From assembly GCA_038207265.1 (NCBI GenBank), contig JBBQZZ010000002.1, forward strand, positions 310,001-374,000: DNA of 64,000 bases, in the 5' to 3' direction. Source of the stretch: JACMLD01 sp038207265 (GTDB lineage Bacteria; Bacteroidota; Bacteroidia; Chitinophagales; Chitinophagaceae). The translations under genes and the position numbers were made by a program. The notes below the pieces were generated by a model. That model saw nothing but the letters and a program-made list of their open reading frames with translations. It searched no databases and was not told the DNA's origin. Of this stretch, positions 46,433 to 54,691 are shown in pieces (positions within the stretch are counted from its first letter, which is position 1; each line of letters starts with the position of its first letter).

Positions 46433-46819
46433 TTAATTTAGCGGGGGATATTCTCCGTAAACCGCCGCATAAGATTCGAGCAATTCATTCTCCCTTATTT
46501 CGGGATTGTCGCAAATTTCATAGTCGAAAAATAAAATATGGTGACCCAGCGCAAGTTGAATTGCGCTGTTTACTTTATACTTCAATGCAGCATGGTGATT
46601 ATGGGTTGTATAATTAAACCTGGAAGTAGCATAAAACTGGTACATCCTTGTTCTGAGATTTTGTTTGGTAGTTCTGCCAATAAAAAGAAGGCCATTACTA
46701 TCCGTGCCGGCAAAACGGTTAATGGATATGGGCTCATCATCAGGAGTATTAGCAAATATTCGATACACTGCAGCTGAGCCGGGCAAAAAATTAATGTTAT
46801 CAAGGTTCAATACGGGCAT
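46433..46819 (-). CDS. GIY-YIG-like small protein
   Basis: This 128-residue protein has a pattern compatible with the GIY-YIG nuclease fold: GSAAVYRIF (degenerate GIY strand), GLLFIGRTTKQNLRTRMYQF (YIG strand, then the helix with Arg), and a C-terminal ENELLESYAAVYGEYPPLN, where the Glu and the terminal N-type motif match the family's metal and C-terminal positions. The N-terminal GIY is changed to AVY and the YIG to FIG, both tolerated in the family. Function is unknown. It could be a nuclease or an inactive binding relative. Confidence 0.6.
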   Translation of the reverse strand: MPVLNLDNINFLPGSAAVYRIFANTPDDEPISINRFAGTDSNGLLFIGRTTKQNLRTRMYQFYATSRFNYTTHNHHAALKYKVNSAIQLALGHHILFFDYEICDNPEIRENELLESYAAVYGEYPPLN

Positions 46820-46879
46820 AGTTAACTGCGGTGTTTGACAACCAGATTAAAAATAAATAAATTTTTCTGGCTATAAATA

Positions 46880-46913
46880 AAAAAGCACTTCCGGGAAAGT
46901 GCTTTCTTTTTAA
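46880..46913. terminator. Intrinsic terminator downstream of the A-type Fe-S carrier gene
   Basis: A 9-bp stem AAAGCACTT/AAGTGCTTT with loop CCGGGA has T-rich tails in both directions. It lies 13 bases past the stop of the minus-strand Fe-S carrier gene. Confidence 0.8.
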
Positions 46914-46925
46914 AACAAAAATTTA

Positions 46926-47270
46926 TCATGCAGCAAAACTGGTTCCGCAACCACAGGTCTTGGTAGCATTGGGATTCTTGAAAGTAAATCCCCTGGAATT
47001 CAAACCATCCTCCCAATCCACTTCCATACCCATCAGGTAAATTCCGTGTGCCGGGTTCATCATGCAGGCAACGCCATCTATGCTAAAAAGCTCGTCATTT
47101 GTTTGTTTATCATCAAAACCCAGAACATAAGTCATGCCAGAACAACCACCACCTTTCACACCAATGCGCAGATTTTTGGACGTATCAAAACCAGGTTCAG
47201 TCATCAGCCGTTTGATTTCTGCAACCGCTTTTTCAGTAAGTGTAACGGGTGTTAACATTGCTGTTTCCAT
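46926..47270 (-). CDS. A-type iron-sulfur cluster carrier (IscA/ErpA/HesB family)
   Basis: This 114-residue protein delivers Fe-S clusters to apoproteins. The three conserved cysteines are present: GGGCSGMTY near the middle and CGCGTSF at the C-terminus. ATG 47270 (METAMLTPVTL) is chosen because it gives the normal family length. The frame extends upstream to 47387 with atypical sequence. On the minus strand TATTTTTG (plus 47287-47294) about 17 bases upstream could be its -7 box. Confidence 0.93.
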   Translation of the reverse strand: METAMLTPVTLTEKAVAEIKRLMTEPGFDTSKNLRIGVKGGGCSGMTYVLGFDDKQTNDELFSIDGVACMMNPAHGIYLMGMEVDWEDGLNSRGFTFKNPNATKTCGCGTSFAA

Positions 47271-47368
47271 ATTACAAAATATTTGTACAAAAATAATAAC
47301 ATTTTCCGGAACACATAGTTTAATGATGTTGAAGAAAAGATAAATCCGGGATATGTTGTTACAGCCTT

Positions 47369-47376
47369 TAAATTTG
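47369..47376 (+). promoter_or_regulatory. Putative -7 box upstream of the 178-aa membrane protein gene
   Basis: TAAATTTG matches TAnnTTTG, 20 bases before the ATG at 47397. No -33 match was found at the expected distance. Confidence 0.4.
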
Positions 47377-47396
47377 TACCTACACAATTAAATAAA

Positions 47397-47933
47397 ATGG
47401 AACCAAGTGTTATCTACATCAGCCTGGGGGTATTGGTGGCCCTGCTCATCCTCTATTTCTATTTTTATCAGAAAGATAAAAAAAGCCTGCCGGCAGATAT
47501 CAGGCCCGCTTCACCTATTGCTACCGGTTCAGTTACCGTTGCTGCTACACAGCAATTACAATTGCAGGCATATGAGCGACTGGTGATACTGGCAGACAGA
47601 ATTGCCATACCTAATCTCATCAGCCGTTGCAGCCAACCCAATTTCAACAAATCAGAAATGCAACAGGTGCTGGTGCAAACCATTAAGCAGGAATTTGATC
47701 ACAATCTTTCACAACAGATATATGTAAGCGCAGATGCCTGGGAAGCCGTGCGCAACCTCAAAGAACAAAATATGCACCTGATCAACCAGGTTGCTTCCAT
47801 CCTGCCACCCGAAGCCAATGGTATGGATTTGAATAAGAAATTACTTGATTTTGTGATGAATCAGCCACATGGTTCATTGCATACACTTGTTCAGGATGCA
47901 GTAAGTGCGGAAGCAAAAAAGCTAATGAAGTAG
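47397..47933 (+). CDS. Membrane-anchored protein of unknown function
   Basis: This 178-residue protein has an N-terminal transmembrane helix (about 5-26, VIYISLGVLVALLILYFYFY), a short Pro/Ala linker and a helical cytoplasmic domain (QLQAYERLVILADRIAIPNLISR, EMQQVLVQTIKQEFDHNLSQQIYVS, AWEAVRNLKEQNMHLINQVAS). I recall similar proteins beside methylmalonyl-CoA mutase genes in this phylum but know no function. The next gene starts 17 bases later, so co-transcription is likely. Confidence 0.75.
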   Translation: MEPSVIYISLGVLVALLILYFYFYQKDKKSLPADIRPASPIATGSVTVAATQQLQLQAYERLVILADRIAIPNLISRCSQPNFNKSEMQQVLVQTIKQEFDHNLSQQIYVSADAWEAVRNLKEQNMHLINQVASILPPEANGMDLNKKLLDFVMNQPHGSLHTLVQDAVSAEAKKLMK

Positions 47934-47950
47934 TTAGCCGGAAATAAATT

Positions 47951-49507
47951 ATGAATAAGAAAATATATACTGATTCGGGAATAGAAATCAAAGAAATTTA
48001 TACGGCAGCAGATTTGCCTAAAGGAAAAGATGAACAACCCGGCGCTTATCCATTTACACGCGGGGTACAGGAAGATATGTACCGTGGTAAACTGTGGACC
48101 ATGCGTCAGTATGCAGGCTTTTCGACTGCAGAAGAAAGCAATAAGCGATATCAATATTTATTAAGCCAGGGCGTCATGGGATTGAGTGTGGCCTTTGATT
48201 TACCAACACAAATTGGTTACGACAGTGATCATGAACTGGCAGAAGGTGAAGTAGGTAAAGTAGGAGTAGCCATTGACAGTATCGAAGATATGCAGGCGCT
48301 TTTTAAAGACATCAAGCTTCAAGACATCAGCAGTTCAATGACCATTAATGCAACGGGGTTTATCTTGCTTGCGTTTTATGTGGCACTTGCCAAACAGCAG
48401 GGTGCTGATCTGAAGAAGATAACCGGCACTATTCAAAATGATATATTGAAAGAATATGCTGCAAGAGGAACTTATATTTATCCTCCCAAGCCCTCCATGC
48501 GGATCATTACCGATATTTTTGAATGGTGTGCCACCGCTTTGCCCAAATGGAACACCATTTCAATTTCAGGATATCACATCAGGGAAGCGGGCAGTACGGC
48601 AGTACAGGAAATTGCTTTTACATTAAGCAATGGCAAGGCTTATGTAAAGGCCGCACTTGAAAAAGGGCTGGATATAAATGTATTTGGTAAGCGGCTTTCT
48701 TTTTTCTTCAATGCACACAATAATTTGTTTGAGGAAGTTGCCAAATTCCGGGCGGCCCGCCAGATGTGGGCAGGAATTATGAAAGAATTGGGTGCTACTG
48801 ACCCAAAAGCAATGATGCTTCGCTTTCATGCGCAAACCGGCGGAAGTACGTTAACCGCACAGCAACCCCATAATAATATAGCAAGAGTGACCATTCAAAC
48901 ATTGGCGGCTGTTTTGGGCGGAACGCAATCGCTGCATACTAACGGTTATGATGAAGCGCTGAGCCTGCCCACGGAGGAAGCTGCCCGCGTTGCCCTGCGA
49001 ACCCAGCAAATAGTGGCTTTTGAAAGCGGCGCCCCTGATACAGTTGATCCCTTGGCCGGTTCATATTTTGTTGAAGCACTTACACAGGAAGTAAAAGATC
49101 AGGCAACGCAGCTCATGTCAAAGATAGAAGCCATGGGAGGAAGCGTAAGCGCTATCGAAAAAGGATTCATCCAGGATGAAATTGCGCGCAGTGCTTATGA
49201 ATACCAAAGACAGGTGGAAGCACATGAAAAAATAATTGTCGGAGTAAATAAATTTCAATCTGTGGAAACCAGTGCCATTCCTGGTTTTCGAATCGATGAT
49301 AGCATTCGTACTATTCAGATCGAAAAATTACAGCAACTGCGCAGGCAACGCAGCCCGGGAAAATGTGATTCTATTCTGCAAGACCTGAATGATAAAGCCA
49401 GTAGCGGAGAAAATATAATGCCGGTTGTTATTGAAGCCGTGGAAAATAAATGTACGCTTGGTGAAATTGCAGATACACTAAGGGAAGTGTTTGGAGAATA
49501 TAAATAG
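47951..49507 (+). CDS. Methylmalonyl-CoA mutase, catalytic (large/alpha) chain without B12 domain
   Basis: This 518-residue TIM-barrel chain of adenosylcobalamin-dependent acyl-CoA mutases begins with the YPFTRGVQEDMYRGKLWTMRQYAGFSTAEESN substrate-binding region and contains VAFDLPTQIGYDSDH, ISGYHIREAGSTAVQEIAFTL, RFHAQTGGSTLTAQQPHNNIARVT and HTNGYDEALSLPTEEAAR. It ends at about 518, so the C-terminal cobalamin-binding domain of the fused 700-residue mutases is absent and must be supplied by a separate small subunit. It interconverts succinyl-CoA and methylmalonyl-CoA in propionate metabolism; a related acyl-CoA mutase specificity cannot be excluded. Confidence 0.9.
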   Translation: MNKKIYTDSGIEIKEIYTAADLPKGKDEQPGAYPFTRGVQEDMYRGKLWTMRQYAGFSTAEESNKRYQYLLSQGVMGLSVAFDLPTQIGYDSDHELAEGEVGKVGVAIDSIEDMQALFKDIKLQDISSSMTINATGFILLAFYVALAKQQGADLKKITGTIQNDILKEYAARGTYIYPPKPSMRIITDIFEWCATALPKWNTISISGYHIREAGSTAVQEIAFTLSNGKAYVKAALEKGLDINVFGKRLSFFFNAHNNLFEEVAKFRAARQMWAGIMKELGATDPKAMMLRFHAQTGGSTLTAQQPHNNIARVTIQTLAAVLGGTQSLHTNGYDEALSLPTEEAARVALRTQQIVAFESGAPDTVDPLAGSYFVEALTQEVKDQATQLMSKIEAMGGSVSAIEKGFIQDEIARSAYEYQRQVEAHEKIIVGVNKFQSVETSAIPGFRIDDSIRTIQIEKLQQLRRQRSPGKCDSILQDLNDKASSGENIMPVVIEAVENKCTLGEIADTLREVFGEYK

Positions 49508-49579
49508 AGCATGCACTGATTTGCAATCCAAGATCGGATTAAAAAGATCACTTATCAAAAAACCAGGCACTAATGTCAT

Positions 49580-50131
49580 ATGTTATATGCTCAACAAGTT
49601 GTTTCAAACGAAGAACTTCAACAAATACTTGCGTTACAGCAATTAAACCTTCGTGGCATACATCATGAAAAAGAAGAAGCCGAGCAGGGCTTTGTTACGG
49701 TTGCTCATTCTTTAAATGTTTTGCAGCAAATGCACCAGTTAGAGCCATCTGTTATTGCAAAGGATAAAGATACACTTGCCGGTTATGCACTGGCCATGAC
49801 AAAAGAATGCAGTGGAATAGTACCTGAACTTTTTTCATTGTTTGATGGTTTGAACCAACTTATGTATAAGAGCAAACCATTGAGTGAATACTCATTTTAT
49901 GTGATGGGACAAATATGTGTTGCAAAAGAATATCGTGGCAAGGCGGTATTTGATATGCTGTATCATATGCACAAAGAAATATTTCACAATAAATACGAAT
50001 TTGTTGTTACCCAGATTGCCACCCGCAATCTCCGTTCAATGCGGGCACATGAAAGGGTAGGTTTTAAAACAATAAAAATTCACTCAGATAAACTGGATGA
50101 ATGGGCATTGGTGATCTGGGACTGGAACTAA
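49580..50131 (+). CDS. GNAT-family N-acetyltransferase
   Basis: This 183-residue acetyltransferase-like protein has the central beta-strand and acetyl-CoA motif region (YSFYVMGQICVAKEYRGKAVFDMLYHMH) and a C-terminal VTQIATRNLRSMRAHERVGFKTIKIHSD, where the N-x-x-S-x-x-x-H-x-x-x-G-F pattern is the classic motif B. The substrate is unknown. It follows the mutase by about 70 bases and precedes the M20 amidohydrolase. Confidence 0.85.
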   Translation: MLYAQQVVSNEELQQILALQQLNLRGIHHEKEEAEQGFVTVAHSLNVLQQMHQLEPSVIAKDKDTLAGYALAMTKECSGIVPELFSLFDGLNQLMYKSKPLSEYSFYVMGQICVAKEYRGKAVFDMLYHMHKEIFHNKYEFVVTQIATRNLRSMRAHERVGFKTIKIHSDKLDEWALVIWDWN

Positions 50132-50208
50132 ATATTGATCACAATTTCTACAGCTTCATTCACCAATATTTATTTAATGCCTATATTCATTTCATAAACT
50201 ATTATATC

Positions 50209-51549
50209 ATGAGGATAACCAAAAAGCTCATCTTGTTTGTGGTTGTATTCGTTTTGTGTTTTCCTGCACTTGCACAAACCTTACAACAGCAAATTGACCA
50301 AAAATCAACAGCGGAATTGACTAAGGTAATAGAATGGAGGAGATGGTTGCACCAGCATCCAGAGTTAGGCAATCGTGAATTTAAAACTGCAGAGTTGATT
50401 GCGAAACATTTAAAAAGCCTTGGAATTGAAGTGCAAACCGGTATTGCAAAAACCGGGGTAGTAGGTTTATTAAAAGGAGGGAAACCCGGTCCTGTAGTTG
50501 CCCTGCGTGCAGACATGGATGCATTACCGGTATACGAACGGGTAAATATTGCTTTTGCTTCAAAAGATTCAGCAGATTATCTGGGTCAGAAAGTTCCGGT
50601 TATGCATGCCTGTGGACATGATAGCCATGTGGCCATTTTGATGGGAACCGCAGAGGTGCTGGCTTCTATGAAAAATGATATCGCAGGAACTGTCAAATTC
50701 ATATTTCAACCCGCAGAAGAAGGTCCGCCGGGCGACGAAGAGGGAGGTGCGCCATTAATGGTTAAAGAAGGCGTAATGGATAATCCCGTTGTGGATGCAG
50801 TTTTTGGTTTGCATATAGCGTCGCCACTTCAAGCAGGTGCAATAAGGTATAAAGCCGGACCTTTTATGGCAAGCAGTGATTGGTTTACTATTAAAGTAAA
50901 GGGTAAACAGGCTCATGGATCAGCACCCTGGGGTAGCATAGATCCAATAGTAACGGCAGCACAAATTATTAATGGATTGCAGACCATTGTGAGCCGCCAG
51001 GAAAATATAGTGAAAGCACCTGTGGTCATTACTGTTGGCAAATTTCACAGTGGGTTAAGAAGCAATATTATACCGGAAGAAGCTATACTGGATGGAACAA
51101 TCAGAACACTTGACAGTGCCATGCAAAAAGAAGTACATGAACGCATACGCCGGATGGCTGAAAATATTGCAGCCGCTAACGGAGCCAAAGTTGAAGTTTC
51201 AATAGATACAAAAACCCTGGTTACTTTTAATGATTCCTCACTAGTAGCAATGATGGTACCCTCTTTGCAAAAAGCTGCAGGCATTAATAATGTATCAACT
51301 GAATCCTGGACTACGGGCGCTGAAGATTTTTCTTATTTCGGGACAAGAGCCCCTGCATTCTTTTTTAACCTGGGTGGTATGCCAAAAGGTGGAGATGCTT
51401 CAAAAGCACCAGGGCACCACACTCCTGATTTTTTTATTGACGACAGTCAGCTGGACGTTGGCGTAAAAGCTTTTTGTAATATCGTCTTTGACTATGCGCA
51501 ATTGAAAGGAAATTCAAAAACTTCAGCAACAAAGAAAAAAGCGTTTTAA
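50209..51549 (+). CDS. Exported M20D-family amidohydrolase
   Basis: This 446-residue metallo-amidohydrolase (hippurate/IAA-amino-acid hydrolase type) has a signal peptide (1-22). I chose ATG 50209 for that reason over the frame from 50101, which overlaps the GNAT gene. Metal and catalytic motifs are ALRADMDALPV, HACGHDSHVAILMGTAEVL, FQPAEEGPPGDEEGGAPLMV (Glu pair) and GLHIASPLQAGAI. The dimerisation domain holds GKQAHGSAPWGSIDP. The C-terminus has WTTGAEDFSYF and a late GHHTPDF, completing the metal site. It probably removes acyl groups from N-acyl amino acids or peptides in the periplasm. Confidence 0.93.
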   Translation: MRITKKLILFVVVFVLCFPALAQTLQQQIDQKSTAELTKVIEWRRWLHQHPELGNREFKTAELIAKHLKSLGIEVQTGIAKTGVVGLLKGGKPGPVVALRADMDALPVYERVNIAFASKDSADYLGQKVPVMHACGHDSHVAILMGTAEVLASMKNDIAGTVKFIFQPAEEGPPGDEEGGAPLMVKEGVMDNPVVDAVFGLHIASPLQAGAIRYKAGPFMASSDWFTIKVKGKQAHGSAPWGSIDPIVTAAQIINGLQTIVSRQENIVKAPVVITVGKFHSGLRSNIIPEEAILDGTIRTLDSAMQKEVHERIRRMAENIAAANGAKVEVSIDTKTLVTFNDSSLVAMMVPSLQKAAGINNVSTESWTTGAEDFSYFGTRAPAFFFNLGGMPKGGDASKAPGHHTPDFFIDDSQLDVGVKAFCNIVFDYAQLKGNSKTSATKKKAF

Positions 51550-51565
51550 TATTTTTTATCGGTAG

Positions 51566-51598
51566 AAAAAAAGAGTCGCAAACAGCGACTCTTTTTTA
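51566..51598. terminator. Bidirectional intrinsic terminator (M20 gene, plus; small RNA 1, minus)
   Basis: A perfect 9-bp stem AAGAGTCGC/GCGACTCTT with loop AAACA is followed by T6 on the plus strand and T7 on the minus strand. It ends the M20 gene and, read from the other side, the small RNA proposed next to it. Confidence 0.88.
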
Positions 51599-51804
51599 TT
51601 GCTCAGAAAATATTTTAAACGAGGGTAAGATTTTTTTCTGAGGATGGTTTAAAGTTTCAGGGATTTGGATAGGGTACTAATCAAAAATGGTTTTTAAAAT
51701 AATGGATTTGATTTTTTTGCGGTTCAGGGCTCAGGTTTTATTTATTGAATATGGATATTTAAAAGGATCCTGAATGGGTTCATTGGATAGGATATTCATT
51801 CTTA
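51566..51804 (-). ncRNA. Candidate small RNA 1 (G-poor, about 240 nt)
   Basis: No protein frame is present. On the minus strand a promoter-like CATCTTTGTATCA (complement at 51806-51818; one mismatch to TAnnTTTG) with a TTTG-like element about 16 bases upstream leads into about 200 bases that are strikingly poor in G (about one base in twelve by hand count) and rich in short C-tracts: CCTATCC, CCTGAGCCCTGAACC, GTACCCTATCCAAATCC, CCATCCTC, TTACCCTC. It ends in an intrinsic terminator with T7. The same layout and several identical blocks recur in the neighbouring candidate RNA 2. The exact 5' end is a guess, about 7 bases after the box. Confidence 0.5.
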
Positions 51805-51962
51805 ATGATACAAAGATGCAATTTGTAGTTAATACAAATAAATTAATTCGACTATATATGTGATTTATACGATGGATGGTTATAATTCGAAGTTTAGGAA
51901 TCAATCGTCAAATGAAAGAAAGCATTTGACCGGATGTATTGCAATAAATAAATCATAAGAGT

Positions 51963-51994
51963 AAAAAAAACAGTCATCTTTTGAATGACTGTTT
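51963..51994 (-). terminator. Intrinsic terminator of small RNA 2
   Basis: A 10-bp stem AAACAGTCAT/ATGACTGTTT with a 7-base loop is followed by a T8 run on the minus strand only. There is no protein gene on the minus strand upstream of it for about 1 kb, so it needs an RNA gene to explain it. Confidence 0.75.
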
Positions 51995-52224
51995 GTTCCC
52001 AGAAAATATGGTTGGCTTTGGACGGCTTTAAAAATTTCTGGTACGATTAATTGGTTTCACCGGATTTGGATGTTTGGCTCAGGGCTTGTTTAACTTTGGT
52101 TTAAGGATTAGGGATTTTCGCGTTTCAAAGGGTACGGATTAAAACAAGGGTACGATCAAATTTTGGTTTAGGGTTCAGGTTCAGTGCTTTTGTTTTTCAG
52201 GATTGGGATTTTTTTGCTTGATTG
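51963..52224 (-). ncRNA. Candidate small RNA 2 (G-poor, about 260 nt), paralogue of RNA 1
   Basis: On the minus strand the identical 13-base box CATCTTTGTATCA (complement at 52226-52238) precedes another G-poor, C-tract-rich stretch: CCTGAACCCTAAACC, GTACCCTTG, CCGTACCC, TCCCTAATCC, GCCCTGAGCC, ATCCAAATCC. It ends ATATTTTCTG then a hairpin with T8. Shared with RNA 1 are the promoter box, CCTGAGCC, ATCCAAATCC followed by a TGAAAC element, GTACCC and ATATTTTCTG just before the terminator, in comparable positions. The pitch between the two boxes is 420 bases. Tandem duplication of a non-coding RNA gene is the simplest reading. Confidence 0.5.
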
Positions 52225-52239
52225 CTGATACAAAGATGT

Positions 52240-52686
52240 AAAAGGAACTCCGTTGTTATAAATTTATTCGTTGCTGAAATCCTTTTCTTCGCCGAATGGC
52301 ATAAAAACGCCTTTTTTCAGGAAAGTCGATAAAATAAAACGGTCAGAATTCATTGGGCGCCTATCTCAATCGAATTCAATTTTTGGGTCTGGTGCAGGAA
52401 AGCCGCTATCAATTCTTATCATTCATATTTTTACTGAACTAATATTAAGTGATAAAGGATAACCCCTAGGATATTCTTTGGAAATATTGTTAGTAAGATT
52501 GCCTCATTCCCATAAATGTGATTATAGTTAATTAATAATGTAGAATAATTTACCCGTTACATCTATTTATTTACAGTAAAAGTCCTGGTATTTACTGTTA
52601 TCAGCCTTATAATGTTATGGCATACCATTTGAAACTTCTAATACAATTACTATTATAAAAATTACTATTATAAATAAAACATTTAC
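52240..52686. other. Intergenic, AT-rich, no gene called
   Basis: These 450 bases lie between the small RNA candidates and the 71-aa gene. One plus-strand frame (52271-52462, non-ATG start) has no family resemblance. Upstream of 52687 the sequence is extremely AT-rich and probably contains that gene's promoter. Confidence 0.35.
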
Positions 52687-52902
52687 ATGAAGACTGTAGG
52701 AATTATATTAATTGTTTTAGGCGTTCTGATGTTGGTATATAAAGGGTTTAATGTGCAAACTGAAAAGAAGCTGGTAGATATTGGACCTGTTGAAGTCAAT
52801 AAAAAAGAAAATAAGTGGGTAGGATGGCCAACATATGGTGGTGCCATCGCCATTGCAGCGGGCATACTGCTCATTGTTGCCGATAAGAAAAAGCTTGCGT
52901 AA
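52687..52902 (+). CDS. Small two-helix membrane protein
   Basis: This 71-residue protein has two membrane helices (about 3-19, VGIILIVLGVLMLVYKG, and about 49-65, YGGAIAIAAGILLIVAD) joined by a charged loop with KKLVDIGPVEVNKKENK, ending in DKKKLA. The pattern of a VDIGPVEV loop between two helices is shared with widespread small membrane proteins of the DUF3185 kind. Function is unknown. It has its own ATG and a following hairpin. Confidence 0.75.
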   Translation: MKTVGIILIVLGVLMLVYKGFNVQTEKKLVDIGPVEVNKKENKWVGWPTYGGAIAIAAGILLIVADKKKLA

Positions 52903-52927
52903 AAAATATTCTCACGGACGGTTTATT

Positions 52928-52957
52928 GTCAAAGCCACTGGTTACAGTGGCTTTGAC
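52928..52957 (+). terminator. 13-bp perfect hairpin after the small membrane protein gene
   Basis: GTCAAAGCCACTG pairs perfectly with CAGTGGCTTTGAC around a GTTA loop, 25 bases past the stop. There is no T run after it on the plus strand, so termination would rely on the stem itself, or it may protect the 3' end. It could also belong to the glnS side. Confidence 0.55.
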
Positions 52958-52995
52958 ATTTAATAAACTAAAAATTTGCTTTATTCAAAAGTGCA

Positions 52996-54675
52996 TTAAG
53001 ATCCCTTTTTTTGTTCTTTTGCCCACCCATCTTTGAGCGTAACAGTACGGTTGAAAATCATTTTTTCTTCACTGCTGTCTTTATCAAGACAGAAATAACC
53101 TTTTCTTATAAATTGATAGCGTTCATCAAGAACCGCTTTTTTCAGGGCTGGTTCAGCATAGGCGTGCGATATTACCTGTAACGAATCTGGATTGATATAA
53201 TCTTTAAAATCACCTTCCTCACTGGAAGGGTCTTCTACTTTGAATAACCGCTCGTATAACCGCAGTTCACAACTAATTGCATGTGGCACACTAACCCAAT
53301 GCAATGTGCCCTGCACTTTTATGCCAGAGACATCAGCGCCACTTTTACTTTCCGGTATATAGGTACACCTCAATTCAATAACTTTTCCTGTATCGTCTTT
53401 TATTACTTCATCGCATTGAATGATATAAGCACTTTTCAAACGTACTTTTTGGCCCGGTGCAAGTCTGAAATATTTCTTTGGGGGGGTCTCCATAAAATCG
53501 TCCCGCTCAATGTAAATTTCTTTACTGAATGGAATGTTGCGCTGAGGAGCTTTTGGATCTTCCGGATTGTCTTCACTGGGTAATAATTCGTCTTTGCGTA
53601 TGTAATTGGTGATAACAATTTTCAGCGGATCAAAAATGACCATTCTTCTCAAAGCAATTTTATTCAGGTGTTCGCGGATACAGAATTCTAGTAAACCGGT
53701 ATCAATAAGGTTTTCTCTTTTGGCAATACCAATCCGGTCGCAAAAATCACGGATGGATTCCGGCGTATAACCACGGCGACGAAAAGCACTGATGGTTGGC
53801 ATACGCGGATCGGTCCAGCCATTGACATATTTTTCGTTGACAAGTTTCAGCAATTTGCGTTTACTCATCACCGTATAAGTAAGGTTCAGTCTTGCAAACT
53901 CATATTGGTGAGAGGGAAATAAATCAAGTTTTTCAATACACCAGTCGTACAGTGCACGATGCGGAATAAATTCAAGTGTGCAAATAGAATGCGTTATGTG
54001 TTCAATGGCGTCGCTCTGTCCGTGGGCAAAATCGTACATCGGGTAAATACACCATTTATCGCCGGTACGGTGGTGGTGAGCATGCTTGATCCGGTATAGC
54101 AGGGGGTCCCGCAGGTGCATATTTGGCGAACTCATGTCTATCCTGGCTCTCAGCACTTTTTCGCCGTCCTTGAATTTACCGGCCCGCATTTCTGCAAATA
54201 TGGATAAATTTTCTTCGGTGCTTCTTTCCGCAAATCGGTTTCGGGTACCCGGAACCGTTGGACTCCCTTTCTGAGCTGCTATTTCTTCGGGGCTTGAATC
54301 ATCAACATAAGCAAGTCCTTTGTTTATAAGTTTTACGGCAAATTCGTAAAGCTGTTCAAAATAATCAGACGCATAAAATTCATTGGCCCAGCTAAACCCC
54401 AGCCATCTAATATCTTCTTTGATGCTATCTACATATTCTGTTTCTTCCGTAACAGGATTGGTATCATCAAAACGAAGATTGGTGGTGCCTCCGTATTTCA
54501 AAGCCAATCCAAAATTGAGACAAATGCTTTTGGAATGACCGATATGAAGATATCCATTCGGTTCGGGCGGAAAACGGGTAGCAATTGTTTTGTGCTTGTC
54601 GCTTTTTAAATCTTCTTCAATGATCTCTTCCAGGAAGTTGAGCGATTTCTCTTCTGCCCTATTAATCTCAGTCAT
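52996..54675 (-). CDS. glnS: Glutaminyl-tRNA synthetase
   Basis: This 559-residue class I synthetase charges tRNA-Gln. It has PPEPNGYLHIGHSKSICLN (HIGH motif near residue 46), LRFDDTNPVTEETEYVDSI, and VMSKRKLLKLV as the KMSKS variant (near residue 270). The C-terminal beta-barrel anticodon-binding domains run from about 340 (VIFDPLKIVITNY) to the end. HWVSVPHAISCELRLYERLF is typical of bacterial GlnRS rather than GluRS. Its leader holds an 11-bp palindrome (54692-54720). Confidence 0.96.
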   Translation of the reverse strand: MTEINRAEEKSLNFLEEIIEEDLKSDKHKTIATRFPPEPNGYLHIGHSKSICLNFGLALKYGGTTNLRFDDTNPVTEETEYVDSIKEDIRWLGFSWANEFYASDYFEQLYEFAVKLINKGLAYVDDSSPEEIAAQKGSPTVPGTRNRFAERSTEENLSIFAEMRAGKFKDGEKVLRARIDMSSPNMHLRDPLLYRIKHAHHHRTGDKWCIYPMYDFAHGQSDAIEHITHSICTLEFIPHRALYDWCIEKLDLFPSHQYEFARLNLTYTVMSKRKLLKLVNEKYVNGWTDPRMPTISAFRRRGYTPESIRDFCDRIGIAKRENLIDTGLLEFCIREHLNKIALRRMVIFDPLKIVITNYIRKDELLPSEDNPEDPKAPQRNIPFSKEIYIERDDFMETPPKKYFRLAPGQKVRLKSAYIIQCDEVIKDDTGKVIELRCTYIPESKSGADVSGIKVQGTLHWVSVPHAISCELRLYERLFKVEDPSSEEGDFKDYINPDSLQVISHAYAEPALKKAVLDERYQFIRKGYFCLDKDSSEEKMIFNRTVTLKDGWAKEQKKGS

Positions 54676-54691
54676 AATGCTTGTTTTGTAA

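Noticed and set aside
51601..52240. Plus-strand reading of the same region as RNAs rich in GGA motifs (CsrA/Rsm-like sponges)
   Set aside because: Several GGAT/GGG motifs appear on the plus strand, but the shared promoter-like box and the T run of the second terminator are on the minus strand, and I know of no general CsrA system in this phylum.
52271..52462. Plus-strand 63-codon frame between the RNA candidates and the 71-aa gene
   Set aside because: Non-ATG start, no family resemblance, no supporting context.
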